Below, piece by piece: positions 25,456-36,400 of a stretch of DNA of 64,000 nt. The stretch comes from Theocolax elegans (Eukaryota; Arthropoda; Insecta; Hymenoptera; Cerocephalidae): the NCBI GenBank assembly GCA_026168455.1, contig CM047426.1, positions 83,169,986-83,233,985 on the forward strand, in the 5' to 3' direction. Each line of letters opens with the position of its first letter. Position 1 is the first letter of the stretch. A program made the position numbers and the translations under genes. Under the pieces are notes generated by a model. It had not been told where the DNA came from and made no database searches. It saw only the letters and a program-made list of their open reading frames with translations.

Positions 25456-25529
25456 GGCGGACGACGGGATTCTAACACACGGACCTTTGATTACGAATCT
25501 CGTACTCCAACCAACGTTTTAACGTCTGC
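25456..25529 (-). tRNA. tRNA-like relic (Thr-like, CGT anticodon position)
   Basis: On the minus strand a 74-base stretch has tRNA length. Acceptor arms GCAGACG and CGTCCGC pair at 6 of 7 positions, a TTCGTAA anticodon loop puts CGT (Thr) at 34-36, and TTAGAAT sits as the T-loop. A T6 run follows immediately, as in pol III terminators. The D-stem is degraded to AAAA on one side, the anticodon stem pairs poorly and the B box is off consensus. I read it as a tRNA pseudogene or the head of an old tRNA-derived SINE. Confidence 0.5.
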
Positions 25530-27251
25530 GATACTATACACCACTTAGATTAGTCGACGCGTCTTTTGCTTACTGTATCCTTCGTATACTTTTTATATCG
25601 GGTTTACATGTCTGTGACAGTACCAAATAAGGAAATATATAAGTATATTCTTCAATTTACATAATTCTCATTTGTCGCACTTATTTCCGTTTGAACCTAC
25701 AGACAATTAGGCAATAAAAAGATAGTTATACATTTTTTCTACAATTTTTCACCCAGAATAGTATATAATAAATATAATAATAAAGTATACAGTTTGAAAT
25801 TCTGTCATGTTCCATTGTCATCAATCCATTCGTAATAAAAAAAAACTTTATCTCGCTTCTATACGAATTAATAGTCAGCTACCTTCTAGTAAAAGAAGAA
25901 GGCTCATAGAGAAAAAAGAGACATCAAGCGAAGAAGAAAAGCACAAGTAAAATATATTTCCAACGGGACACCCAATTCTCGTATCACCCAACTGTCAGCT
26001 CACCGTTTCTCCTTCCGCGCAAGTAGCTCCTTTATCTTCGGCTAGAGTCATCATCTTCGTTTTCTTTGAGAGAGTACGAGAGAGAAAGAGAGGTAGACAA
26101 AGAGGAAGAGAGAGAGAGAGAGAAAAGGATCCATATCAGTCAGTCAGTTTCGCGTGCCGGACGTTACATTATCCACGCGAGCGCAGGCGATCGTTACATT
26201 ACACGGAGAGATGCTGTTCGTGCTTCTTGCGTTTATCCGACTGGTCAAGATCGATGGCTTTCGTTTTCTTTCTCTCTTTCTTTCTTTTTCTGTGATTATA
26301 CGTTAGGGGATATATCGATATCGATGTGTTCCTGTAGGTATATAGCACGTATATAGCACGTATATATATATTGGGTTGTAGAGAAAAATGCTGGGCGTTT
26401 TGCGCACTGATTAAGGTGCGTATTTTATGTACCGATCTAATTTGTGGAGAGAACTTACCTGATGAATTGATCGCTACGGTAAAATTAATCTCTACTACGG
26501 AGATGGAAATAGAGTCGAGTTTCCATAGTACACCTATACATATATATATACATGGGGAGGGAGAAAATTGGTGATCGTTGATTTTGTAAGAGAATTTACG
26601 AGTTCTTTGGAATATCGACTGGATTAACGGATGTTTTTGTTTGAGCAATCACGGAGCTATTGTTTTTATATAACCTTTGTTCTTGATAATTATGAATTTC
26701 GTTGTTGTTTTATTAACGAAGAAACGGTAAACATTCGTTCGACATTGTGTTAAAAATTCATGTATACGAGAGATTGCGGGGTACACACGATATTATAGAC
26801 TTTTTTCATTATGCATGTACTGCATTTATCGGTGCTTTTTGTTTTCCATATAATTAATGATAATCTTATTTTTCGAAATTCTGGTATATATATATATACA
26901 TTTTTATAATGTCTTTAACGCGCGAAATAACATTCTAAAAATTGTTCGTACAATCAATGATTCAATCATGGAAATCTAAATTTAAACCGAATTTTCGAAT
27001 TGAATATTATAATTGAATACGCACAATATAACTAGAAATAAAAGAAATCATGCAACTAACCAACTTCACCCAAGTTAACAAGTAAAACAAAAAGATCCAT
27101 AACCAATATACCGAAACGTTGTATTCAAAATTTAAAGTTTCACGTACCGAAAGTTCGTTTAGAAAATCAAAAAGTCCAAGATGTCCTCGCGGCTTGCCGG
27201 ATACTCAAAACTCTAGCAACCAATCGATCTTTAGAAAGAAACGCGAAACAC
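25530..27251. other. Noncoding: spacer with GA-rich island
   Basis: Positions 25530-25940 are AT-rich. Positions 25941-26600 are a CpG-containing island with a GA tract at about 26066-26125 and TA runs; the two-strand frames there are repeat-driven. Positions 26600-27160 are AT-rich spacer with a TA run near 26885-26900. Confidence 0.5.
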
Positions 27252-27365
27252 ATGGAGAGGAGTAAATGCGGTGGTGGCCGCCGTTCGACTCGTCCACCTG
27301 TCGAGGCTCGTTTGCCGTACGACGAGTTCAGCCAGGAAATATCCGGGAATGTGTTGTCAGTGAAG
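27252..27365 (+). CDS. Weak candidate exon, unknown product
   Basis: From ATG at 27252 there are 38 in-frame codons to a plausible donor (AAG then GTAGCC at 27366), within a GC-rich island; the frame stays open to a stop at 27471. The product is not recognised. The donor is phase 0, whereas the exon at 28814 needs a phase 1 partner, so the two cannot be joined directly. The opposite strand is also open here and contains NSSYGKR, so the island may simply be noncoding. Low confidence. Confidence 0.2.
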
Positions 27366-27539
27366 GTAGCCAAGAACGCTGGACGGATAAAAGCCGTGGG
27401 AGGCCAACCGGTTGACGAAGAGGATTGCGCACAAAGTAATTTTATAGCGGGAGCTTGCTTTCCGGAATTTTAGATGGTTCTTCGACCATCCTCTCCCTTA
27501 AGTTTCGTAGGTTATAGCTCTGATGAGGATATCACCGAA

Positions 27540-28813
27540 ATTAAAATGTTCCTTGAGTAAATAAATGGTTCTACGTTTTTTCAGTACAGATTATTTGATT
27601 ATTTCAATAAATAAGTGCTTTTAGTATATATCAATCTAAAAATTTAACTATCATTTAACTATTTTATTTTGCATATTAATGTCACTAAAATTAAATAATA
27701 TAAGACAAATTATTATTAATGCGTAAATTACTATAATTTCTAAACAATATTAACTCTTTCAAGTCAAGTTTATCGAGTATAGAAATCCAATTATTATTAA
27801 AGAATCTAAATATTTTTAAAATAATGTAGCGTACACGGTCGTGTTCAAAAGTACTTTTCAATACCTATTATTAACATTATTATAATATTTGCAATAAATG
27901 CACAAACCTACTATTCACTTTAATTTAAGTTCTTAAAGTAAATTCTGAATCTTAGACGAATGTCTTACTTTATCTTGAAATTTTATGAAAGAGTTTCAGC
28001 GCATATAGAACAAAGCTAATAAAACTCTAACTTTTGAGATTCATTAACATACTAAGGATATATGTGAGCTCCCATATTAAAAATTTTTTAATAATTTTTG
28101 GTAAATAAACTTTTTCTCTGCGTGTTTGAAAATTATTAATATTTACGCTAACTCGTATTCATTAATTTTAATTAACAATTCGTTTCTATTTGGTGATAAA
28201 TAAAAAATATGTGTTAAAAATAAAGTGCATTTAACATTTCACGTAGTCCGCATTTCCCTTTGATATTTTATATTTTTATAATACTATTGAATGCTTTACG
28301 AGTGTCTAGTAAAGAAGATTACATCGAACTAATTAAAACATATATAAATATATATTTGTATAATCTGCATGGTATTCGTTATATAAAAAAGAAACATTTA
28401 AACGTAATTTAAATAAGCAAACGTGGGTTAATATTTCGTTGAATAAAATAAATGAAAGAAACACGTCGGTTATTGAGAGGTACATAAAATAAGAGAGATT
28501 CACTGACCGTGTAAACGTAGTTTAGAATATTATAAAATAAAAACGTTAACTTAAACGAATTGAACTAAACAAGTAACTCGTTGAGAAAAGTACGTAAGGG
28601 AAGACAAGTTATAGGTACATAGTTTCGTGTACAAACGAGCGAAACCCCGACATAAATAGATTAACGAAAACAAGACGGTCAGTGCAAACCCTAAAGCGCG
28701 CAAACAGACGAGCGATGAAAGTGTGAATCGGACCCGGTAAAAGCCCTTGGTCTAAAGATCCATCTTCCTGAATTAATCACGTAAATAACCTATTCGGTCG
28801 CAACTCGCCGCAG
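27540..28813. other. AT-rich spacer or intron upstream of the 28.8 kb exon
   Basis: Positions 27540-28500 are AT-rich without features. Composition becomes more mixed from 28580. The sequence before the acceptor at 28812-28813 has a modest pyrimidine stretch and a possible branch point (TTAATCAC near 28774). A TCAGT arthropod initiator-like motif occurs at about 28679, so a nearby transcription start is an alternative to an upstream exon. Confidence 0.4.
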
Positions 28814-29127
28814 GCAACAAGTGCAAGGCAGCTTGCGCAAGGGTCCATATAATCCCGAACAAGTCGCCGCCGGCCAAGCAACCGGACGAAGAACAGTTCT
28901 TGCTAAAGGCTACCCGACAAATACTTAGTACCGACGAGATGCGGAATACCCTCGAAATTGTCTTTCGTGCGCCAAGAAATTACAAACCTCTTCCGAAACC
29001 ACTTCCTTCGATGATACCAGAACCTGAAAAACCTTCGCCAAACTCGATACAAGAACTTAACAACAATGCTGATGTTACTAATGGTAGTGACGGTAACAAT
29101 GACGACAATCACGGTAAAAAAAAATAA
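28814..29127 (+). CDS. 3'-terminal coding exon, unknown product
   Basis: The frame is open from 28789, just after a stop, to TAA at 29125-29127 and has no ATG before 28939. It is therefore best read as a spliced exon beginning after the acceptor CGCCGCAG at 28813, entered in phase 1, with about 103 residues. The start is NKCKAACARVHIIPNKS, with two cysteines. The middle contains FLLKATRQILSTDEMRNTLE and a proline-rich KPLPKPLPSMIPEPEKPSP. The tail is Asn/Asp-rich and ends GKKK, a tail style common in insect proteins. I do not recognise the family and assign no function. An alternative is a 63-codon product from the ATG at 28939. Confidence 0.5.
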
Positions 29128-29183
29128 AAAAAAGAGAAATAAGAAAACCTTTAATTGAAAAATGTGATAGATAACTTTATTTT

Positions 29184-29189
29184 AATAAA
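29184..29189 (+). terminator. Poly(A) signal AATAAA after the terminal exon
   Basis: AATAAA lies 57 bases after the stop codon, and a TTGTTGTTGTTT stretch about 35 bases further on resembles the GU-rich downstream element. Both fit 3'-end formation for the exon at 28814. AATAAA is frequent by chance in AT-rich DNA, so this is supporting evidence only. Confidence 0.4.
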
Positions 29190-29239
29190 TTTTTAAACAC
29201 GTCAAACAGTAATTAATTCCATTGTTGTTGTTTCATTTT

Positions 29240-30291
29240 ATTGTACTTTCTAATCTTAGTTATAGGTTATTGCCATTTTAAAGTTTCTCATATCAGTCTC
29301 TTACCTTTAATTATTATGATAATGACTTATTTACAATTTATATATTTATTCAAAAACCATATTATTAATATGTAAAATATCGACTCGGTTAAGACTGTCA
29401 CGATTTGTATTTTGCGCAAAACATGTTTATTCTTTGAAATTTTAGTTGTTACTGAATTAAAACAAAAATAATGAACATTGAAACTTTTCGAGTTTAGTAT
29501 GCCGCTAAAAAAAATTAACGAAGAATAAAAATGTAGTGAAAGAAAAAAGAATCTGAGTATAAAGAGAGCGAAATAAAAAAAAGAAATGCATAAGGGTTTC
29601 GGTAACGCAAGTGATAGAGAGCAGGAGAGAGAGAAAGCGAGAGAAGGAGAGAGAGAGGAATCGTAGGGTCATAATGTACGCATAGACTGGAAACTTGGCG
29701 AGAGTTCAAGTTCTCACGAACCCAGTGAGATTTACGGTTTTCGGTGAAATAAAGTGTTAACCATCTGACCGAAGCTCTCTCGCAAGTGCTGGATCTGGCG
29801 TTGTTGAGGTACGAGAAAGGAATAGAGAGAAGGAACCTTGAAAATCGCGCAAGGGAAGAAGGAGAAAATCGCCTACTCTCGAGGTACTATAGCATCACAA
29901 CCAAATCCTTGGATATTTTAATTTTCGCGGCTCGGGTTTATCACCGACGCTTATTTTCACTCGGCTAATTAGACACCGTAAAACATCTCTTACCGCTCGA
30001 TTTACTCTCGAGAGCTTTCTTCCCTTTCAAATTTTCAAATACCAGAGAGAATGTGAACGGTTTAATTTTTCAAATTGTTTTATTGCATGGAATTTCTATT
30101 TCATCCTGCCGAAACCGCGTCATTGAATAAATTAATTACTTGTTAAAACTCATAATTTCCGATGAACACGTGTATATAAATTTACGATTTATTATTTTTC
30201 TTTGTATTCTACCCTGGTGGAATCAACAAAAATTTTGTAGCCATTTACTGAATAGCGTTCTCATGTCAATCTATAAACTACCTAGGACGCT
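29240..30291. other. Noncoding: spacer and GA-rich island
   Basis: Positions 29240-29510 are AT-rich. Positions 29510-30060 are a purine-rich island (GA tract at about 29615-29660) with no recognisable product; frames of 60-64 codons on both strands lack domains. Positions 30060-30290 are spacer. Confidence 0.5.
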
Positions 30292-30717
30292 TGGTCAGGT
30301 CGTGTACAAGAATGAAACGCTTTTTCGAACCTTTTTTGCCCATTTCATAGTTTTCATTCCAGTTTACAAACCTTTCCTGAACATCAAAAATGCTTTTGGA
30401 ATTTTAAGTAGACTAAGAAAAATGGGCCATTTTAGCTAGGAATAATAGCTATGAACAAGCTCCTATAAATGATTTGGCTCAATTTGAGAGAAAAATGATA
30501 AACGTTAAAATATCTTTAAAAGTACTATTTATATAGCGTAAACAATCGTTTGTATCTATTACAAACGGTAAAACGGATCAAATTTCACAACACGCTTTAA
30601 GTTTTGTTTACAGGATTACCCGAAAAGTTGTTTCATATTTGATGAAGGTTATGTCCATCTAAGAAATGGTCAAGAAAGGTGTGAAAAAGCGTTTCATTTT
30701 GAGATAGAACCTGACCA
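30292..30717. mobile_element. MITE-like inverted repeat with about 59 bp arms
   Basis: The left arm (30292-30350, starting TGGTCAGG and containing AATGAAACGCTTTTTC) is repeated in inverse at 30659-30717, ending CCTGACCA. Roughly 80% of positions match. The interior is AT-rich and noncoding. Further partial inverted matches (GGCCATTT near 30425 and 30727) suggest the original element extended beyond these edges. Superfamily unknown. Confidence 0.6.
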
Positions 30718-33700
30718 GTTTCACTGGCCATTTCTTAGTTTTAAGCCTATTTTTCATATTTAAAATTCTACTAGGGATATGTATGCATTAAATTACCGCT
30801 GAAAATTAACTTTTTAAAATCGAAAATTATTGCAGTTACTTATGAAAGTTTGATTTTACACACGTAATAGTTGTGGTATAATAAAAAAAAAGTCTGAACA
30901 TTTGAAAAAAGGGTAGGAGAGAACGTGATATGAATATCTGATGTACTTTTGATAGTGACATTGCAAGAAAAATTAACACGAAATGAGTTACTCGTTTATA
31001 AAAATGATTAATGGTTTCTTGTACCGGCAACGCGAAACGTTAATAATAATGATGTTACGTCGTTGTAATTAATGTTATAACTGACATTTATCGAAACAAC
31101 TGATATGCATATATAAAATACAGTGGTATCATGCGTTCATGTCATAATCGAAAGAAGATGCATTGTGTCAGTTTCAAATTATACTACAAAGTATCATCAT
31201 CATCATGCCCATTATCCATTGGTATAATTTATTTACATTCTATTTATTCCAAACATTTAATTTTCTTGAATATTTATTTTGGTATTAATATTTAACTGTA
31301 TATAATAACCAAATACACGAATCATTTTTACTTTTTATTTACGCGTAACACGATCAGTTATATATACATATATATCATTCACTTCTATACAAACATAAAG
31401 TCATATTGCTATACTACAATACAGTAAATGTACACAATGCATTGAATTTCAAAAAAAAGTTTCATCTCCAACAATAAAAAAAATTGAATTACACCTTGTT
31501 GTGAAGCAATACATGCGTGACTGCGAATAAAGAAATCGTATATATTCAGAACAATAAAAAATCTAGTTCACGGGAAGGGGGTGAAGTTAATCGTGATACG
31601 TCATTCGAGCGTTAGAGAGCGCGCATAATCCTCCGGTCTTTCTATAAGCGACAATACCGTGAGTGCCGATGTATCATACAGCGGTGGCAAATGAAAATGG
31701 TGAGAAAGGCGAAGCCTGTGTGTTGGCTCTGTGTCTCGACGGATTGAAGGGTCAAAGTGATAAAGCGCCTCATTTGTCTCGGGGAACGAGGAACCTCACC
31801 GTCTCCTCCTTTTCACCCTTTCCAACAAGTATCAAAAGAGATAAAGAACTGAGGGACTAGACGAAAAATATTAACTGAAATAGAAAAATTTCAATTTCGG
31901 ATAATATTAACTAATTTTTTTGCGAAACAGTTAATTCTTTCTATATTGATTTATACATACATTTATATATCTAATTTTATTATTATCAATATAAATTTAT
32001 TTATATCATTGATTTTTATTGTTTTAAATATAAACGTCATTTCACAATTTAACCTTTATCCACATTTACAGAACATATATCGATGAAAAATATCAATTTT
32101 ATTTCTATATACTTTTAATTTGGTTTGAAACAAAGTTGTACTGTTTGATTTAGTCAAAAGAATAAAAGTTTAAGCCACATCAAAGTTTATATTAAAAGTT
32201 TTTTTCCATACAATCGGCAGAAATATTTTTGTAGGCAAATATTATTTAAATTTATCTAAAACAGATATGAAAGCGTTTCTTGTTTTTAAAAAATATATTT
32301 GATAACAGTTTTAATATTAACAAATAGAACAATTTTATTTTTCACGTGGAGTAGGACACGAAAATTAATACGTAACGTTTTAAAAATATACATTTGAAAA
32401 ACAATAATTATAGAAAACATTTTGAAAATGTACGTGATTTGTTTTGATATTTACACGCTCCCAAAGGAAAGCAATATCAATATTGAATGTTAACGTTTGA
32501 ATGAAAAAAAAGAACTATTTTATTATAAATAAATTTTACGAACAATTTAATGCACAAATATATGAGTTACCGCGATAACGCGAAAAACAAAAATCGCTTA
32601 AGGAATTCTAAGTTTTAAGTCGGTATGGCTATAGGTATTTAAGTAAATGAATTCTAATTGCTATAAATTAAAAATCTCGACGCTTAAAAACTTGGACGAT
32701 AAAATTAGCATTAAGTGTGTACAGAAAAAGAACTTTAATATTGGTTCGCTAATACGACAAGGCGTAAAAAAGAGTTATACATGCTTATAGTTAGAAGGTG
32801 CGATGTATATAGCAGTACCTCCGCGCTAGAGGGATTTCACGGCATAACCAGCAAATAAATTCCACAAGGAGTTCAAAACTTTTTCGACATCTCTCTTCTC
32901 ACCTCTCGACTCTCACCCTGTCTCTCCCTCTCACTTTTCCTTTTACTATCTCATTTTGCGTTAGTCATTTCCCATTTGTTTTCATCTTTATCTATAACGC
33001 TTTTAGTTTTTTCCACCACATTTCGTTCCAAACAAATCTATAATATTGGAAAAATGTCGTAATTAAAATATCATAATTGTTCATAATTATTCATCTATTT
33101 CGTAAAAGTGTTACGATTAGACGTCAAATTACGGTATCGATGGAAACATAAATTTTATTAAGCTTCCTCATGAGAATTATCTATTTTAGGTAAACTTATT
33201 TAAATTAATAATTCTTTATATTTATCTGTAAAGATTAATTTAATTTTTATTTTTGAATATTACATAAATTATAGCAAATTATATTGCACGTATATGCAAA
33301 ATCTACTTAAAGTGTATTTATTTTACTTTTATCTTGTGTTACATTAATCACTGATACGTATATTTATAACGCAAATACATGGTATACGCACGTTAAATAA
33401 CGTAAAAAGTAAACGTATTTTATTATACTCCGAATGAGATTTTCGTTTATACGTATTTATCCCGTTCCGGCGAATAATTTTTTTTTTTATTATACAAAAC
33501 CGAGGGAAAGGTATTGCAAACTGTAATTATTAATAAATAATAACAGTTTACGTTTACGGTTCAGCTAATTCTAAAGGTTGCAGGATTACCTTACAAACAT
33601 TGTGATTACATCATATGCATATGTATGCGTATATAGTCTGTTTATCTTTGAGGAAAAAACTTTTGCAGTGCATGTGAATGAATTTAACATTTTTGCTACT

Positions 33701-33900
33701 TCGAAAAGTTAATTTTGCAACCACCATATTATATGGGTTATTAAGAAATGTGGAGTATACGTGTATATATATAATTAAATTGGATATTATCATTTTTTGT
33801 AATAAATGCAACAGGCACGTACTTTTTGTGAAATAAACGAATGTGTAGCTGTCGGGATGTATAATATTTTTAAAAATATAACATAAATTTGAATAATAGT
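30718..33900. other. Noncoding AT-rich spacer with two small islands
   Basis: Mostly low-GC spacer. Mixed-composition islands lie at 31560-31860 and 32580-32960, the second ending in a CT-rich block. The frame at 31663-31860 has no domain, and its only support is a weak donor-like GGTGAG. I see no repeat family or RNA gene. Confidence 0.5.
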
Positions 33901-36400
33901 TGAAATTTTTCCTGATCTTCACTTTGAAACGAAACAAATGCTGGGAAACACGCGTATACAACACATGAGAAGAATTTGAGAGCACGAGAGTCGAGTCGAG
34001 GTGACTGAGGATAGAAAAACCAACGGCCGCGGAAAAAAAAGAAATAAAAGAGAGAACAAATAAAAAGTGATTCGCTCTCCCGCGACTCTCGTTTGTAAAA
34101 TTCGTTATCTCTCGAGAGAGAGCGAGAGAGACAGAGAGAAAGAGAGAGATGGCGAGCGAGAGAGAGGGGGGGGGAAGGTAGGGGAGGAGATAGTGGGTAG
34201 GTGGGTTTCGCGCGACCCAGCACCCGCTTCATATTTATGAGAGGAGTTTTAACATATTCAAAACATAAATTACTTTTAGCGGGCTAAGTCAACTAGCCAA
34301 TAAAATACTGCCTGGAGTTTATCTCCCACCCTACAGACTTTCGCGCGCACGCGCATTTCGAATATTATACACGATTTCCCTCGTGTACTTTTCCTATACC
34401 TTGTTTTCACAGGTATATATTCCTTTACAATGCAGATTCATCAATGAATCGATGCGCGTTAGATAAAAAAAGAGAAAGAGAAACGGCGTCGCGATAAAAA
34501 TTTGGCGTTGCATTTTCTATACACATGTATATGTATATGCACACACTCACACACGCACAGAGACATATTTATATATAACGTGCACCTTGTAACGATTCTT
34601 TACTAGGTATGAGCTAATATATAATCGGAATGTGGAGTTATGGGGTGCCCCTTTGGCTCTCGTTTCGATTTTGGTTTTATAACGCTTTATTTTCTTCCCC
34701 GATCGACATTCTTTATTTTTCGATTCGATATCAAAAGCTGTACTGTCGTGCAATTTTTCATTTTCCAACATTTACAGAATTGGATATTTTTGTCTCGCTG
34801 AGAATTTATTACTTATGTTAATTTATAAAGCATTATTTATCATTTGTTTAAACAATTCGATCGTACAAGTTAACGAATTGAAAAATTATACAATTTTTTA
34901 TTTAATAACTCGGCCTAATATTATAGTTACATTCAAAATAAATAAAAATGATAAAATGAATATCGAAACCGTGAATGAATTATTCTTACTTTAGTTCTTG
35001 CGTCTTTCTTTGATTTAATGAATTAATATTAATTGATCAAACTTTTTCCATGTATAAAGATGTAAACAATCCTATATGAAATATAGTTCTTGATTAGTTT
35101 TTAACGAGTTTTCTTAATAAATTTTGCAATATACGATTTGATATTTGTACACGCACTACTTATAATACCATTATTACAGTCAACTAATAAGTCAATGCAT
35201 CCTCTGCAGTTCTCTTATATTAAACGACAAATTACAGTTTAATATTTTTTGCTACTTAAACGTTCATTATGACAAGAATGCCCGATTTAATGCTCATACA
35301 AACGATGCTTAGATTGCTTTGTGATGCATGATTAATCAGCTGTTCAAATAGCAAATTCTGTATAAAACATTATAAATATGCCGGTATTTACTAATCGAAA
35401 AAGAATAAGCTTTCGAAACAGAATTGGACCTCTATTCACGAATCAACAAACAATCACTCTCTTTTTTTCAAAATAACGTGGAAACCGAAGATTCATCACA
35501 ATAGCATACACACACAGCACGGGAAAAGATAATCAAATATCGCACTATCAGATTGTTTCTCTACGAGGTATAGGCAAATCGTCGACACATACCGTGCATA
35601 CACACATCCTGCATTCACATACGTGACTTACTCGTCGAGATCTATCGACGAAACGCTAGGGGATTCTAATCGGTCGTTTTGTCGCGCGAACGTATAGAGG
35701 ATAAATGGTCGGCCCTTATAAAGCGAAGTTAGGTCAGTATAGGGGAGGAAGAGGTCAACGGTTTTATGCTACATGGGCAACAAGTTGGATTCCGATGGGC
35801 AAGTTTGTTCATCGCTGTTTACACAGAATTTCATTCAAGAGAATATTTCGATTAATGTGAAATTTCTGACGTTATTGTCGATTTGAATTAACCTACCGGA
35901 TCACAGTTTATACGAAACTAAATGCTGTAATTATAGTATATACTTGTTGCTTAATGTTTTATCTTACGACGCATAACAATTAATCTAAAATTCATGCGGT
36001 TTCCTAATTAAATACTTCATCGAGTTGAACGTTCAGATTTACCTGAACATTACTTTTAAAACAATGAAAGATCGATATTTTAATTTTATTTTAATGCATT
36101 CTCGTATTTTTGATATCTATATGTAGACTTTTATATTAAATTATTTTAATTAATTACATAAAAAAGATATATAATAAGCGGGTAATTAGTTTTGTACGGT
36201 TAACATTACAACGTCATAAATTACGTTTTCATATTTGACAGTGAAAAATGACTTTATAAAGTTTGCGTATCACATTAAATATATAACATATGAAAATATA
36301 AATAAAATGAATATCGAACGAAAGAACTGATAATTTTCAAAAGTTCAAATTTCTCTGGTGGAAAAGGGTTTAATTTTCCCGAGGTGAAAATTATGTTCGA
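33901..36400. other. Noncoding: GA-rich island, spacer, small island
   Basis: Positions 33900-34800 are CpG-containing with a strong GA/G tract at 34111-34178; the 120-codon frame on the minus strand there is a product of the repeat. Positions 34800-35440 and 35830-36400 are AT-rich. Positions 35450-35830 form a mixed island with no recognised element. Confidence 0.5.
34111..34178. repeat. (GA)n purine tract with G run
   Basis: Almost 70 bases of GA/AGAG repeats end in a run of eight or more G. One of several such tracts whose purine strand varies across the window. Confidence 0.8.

Noticed and set aside
31663..31860. 65-codon frame with a GGTGAG donor-like site
   Set aside because: No acceptor, no recognised domain and a start only at GTG; too weak to call an exon.
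33870..34232. 120-codon minus-strand frame
   Set aside because: It is a Ser/Leu/Pro-rich product of the GA/G tract at 34111-34178.
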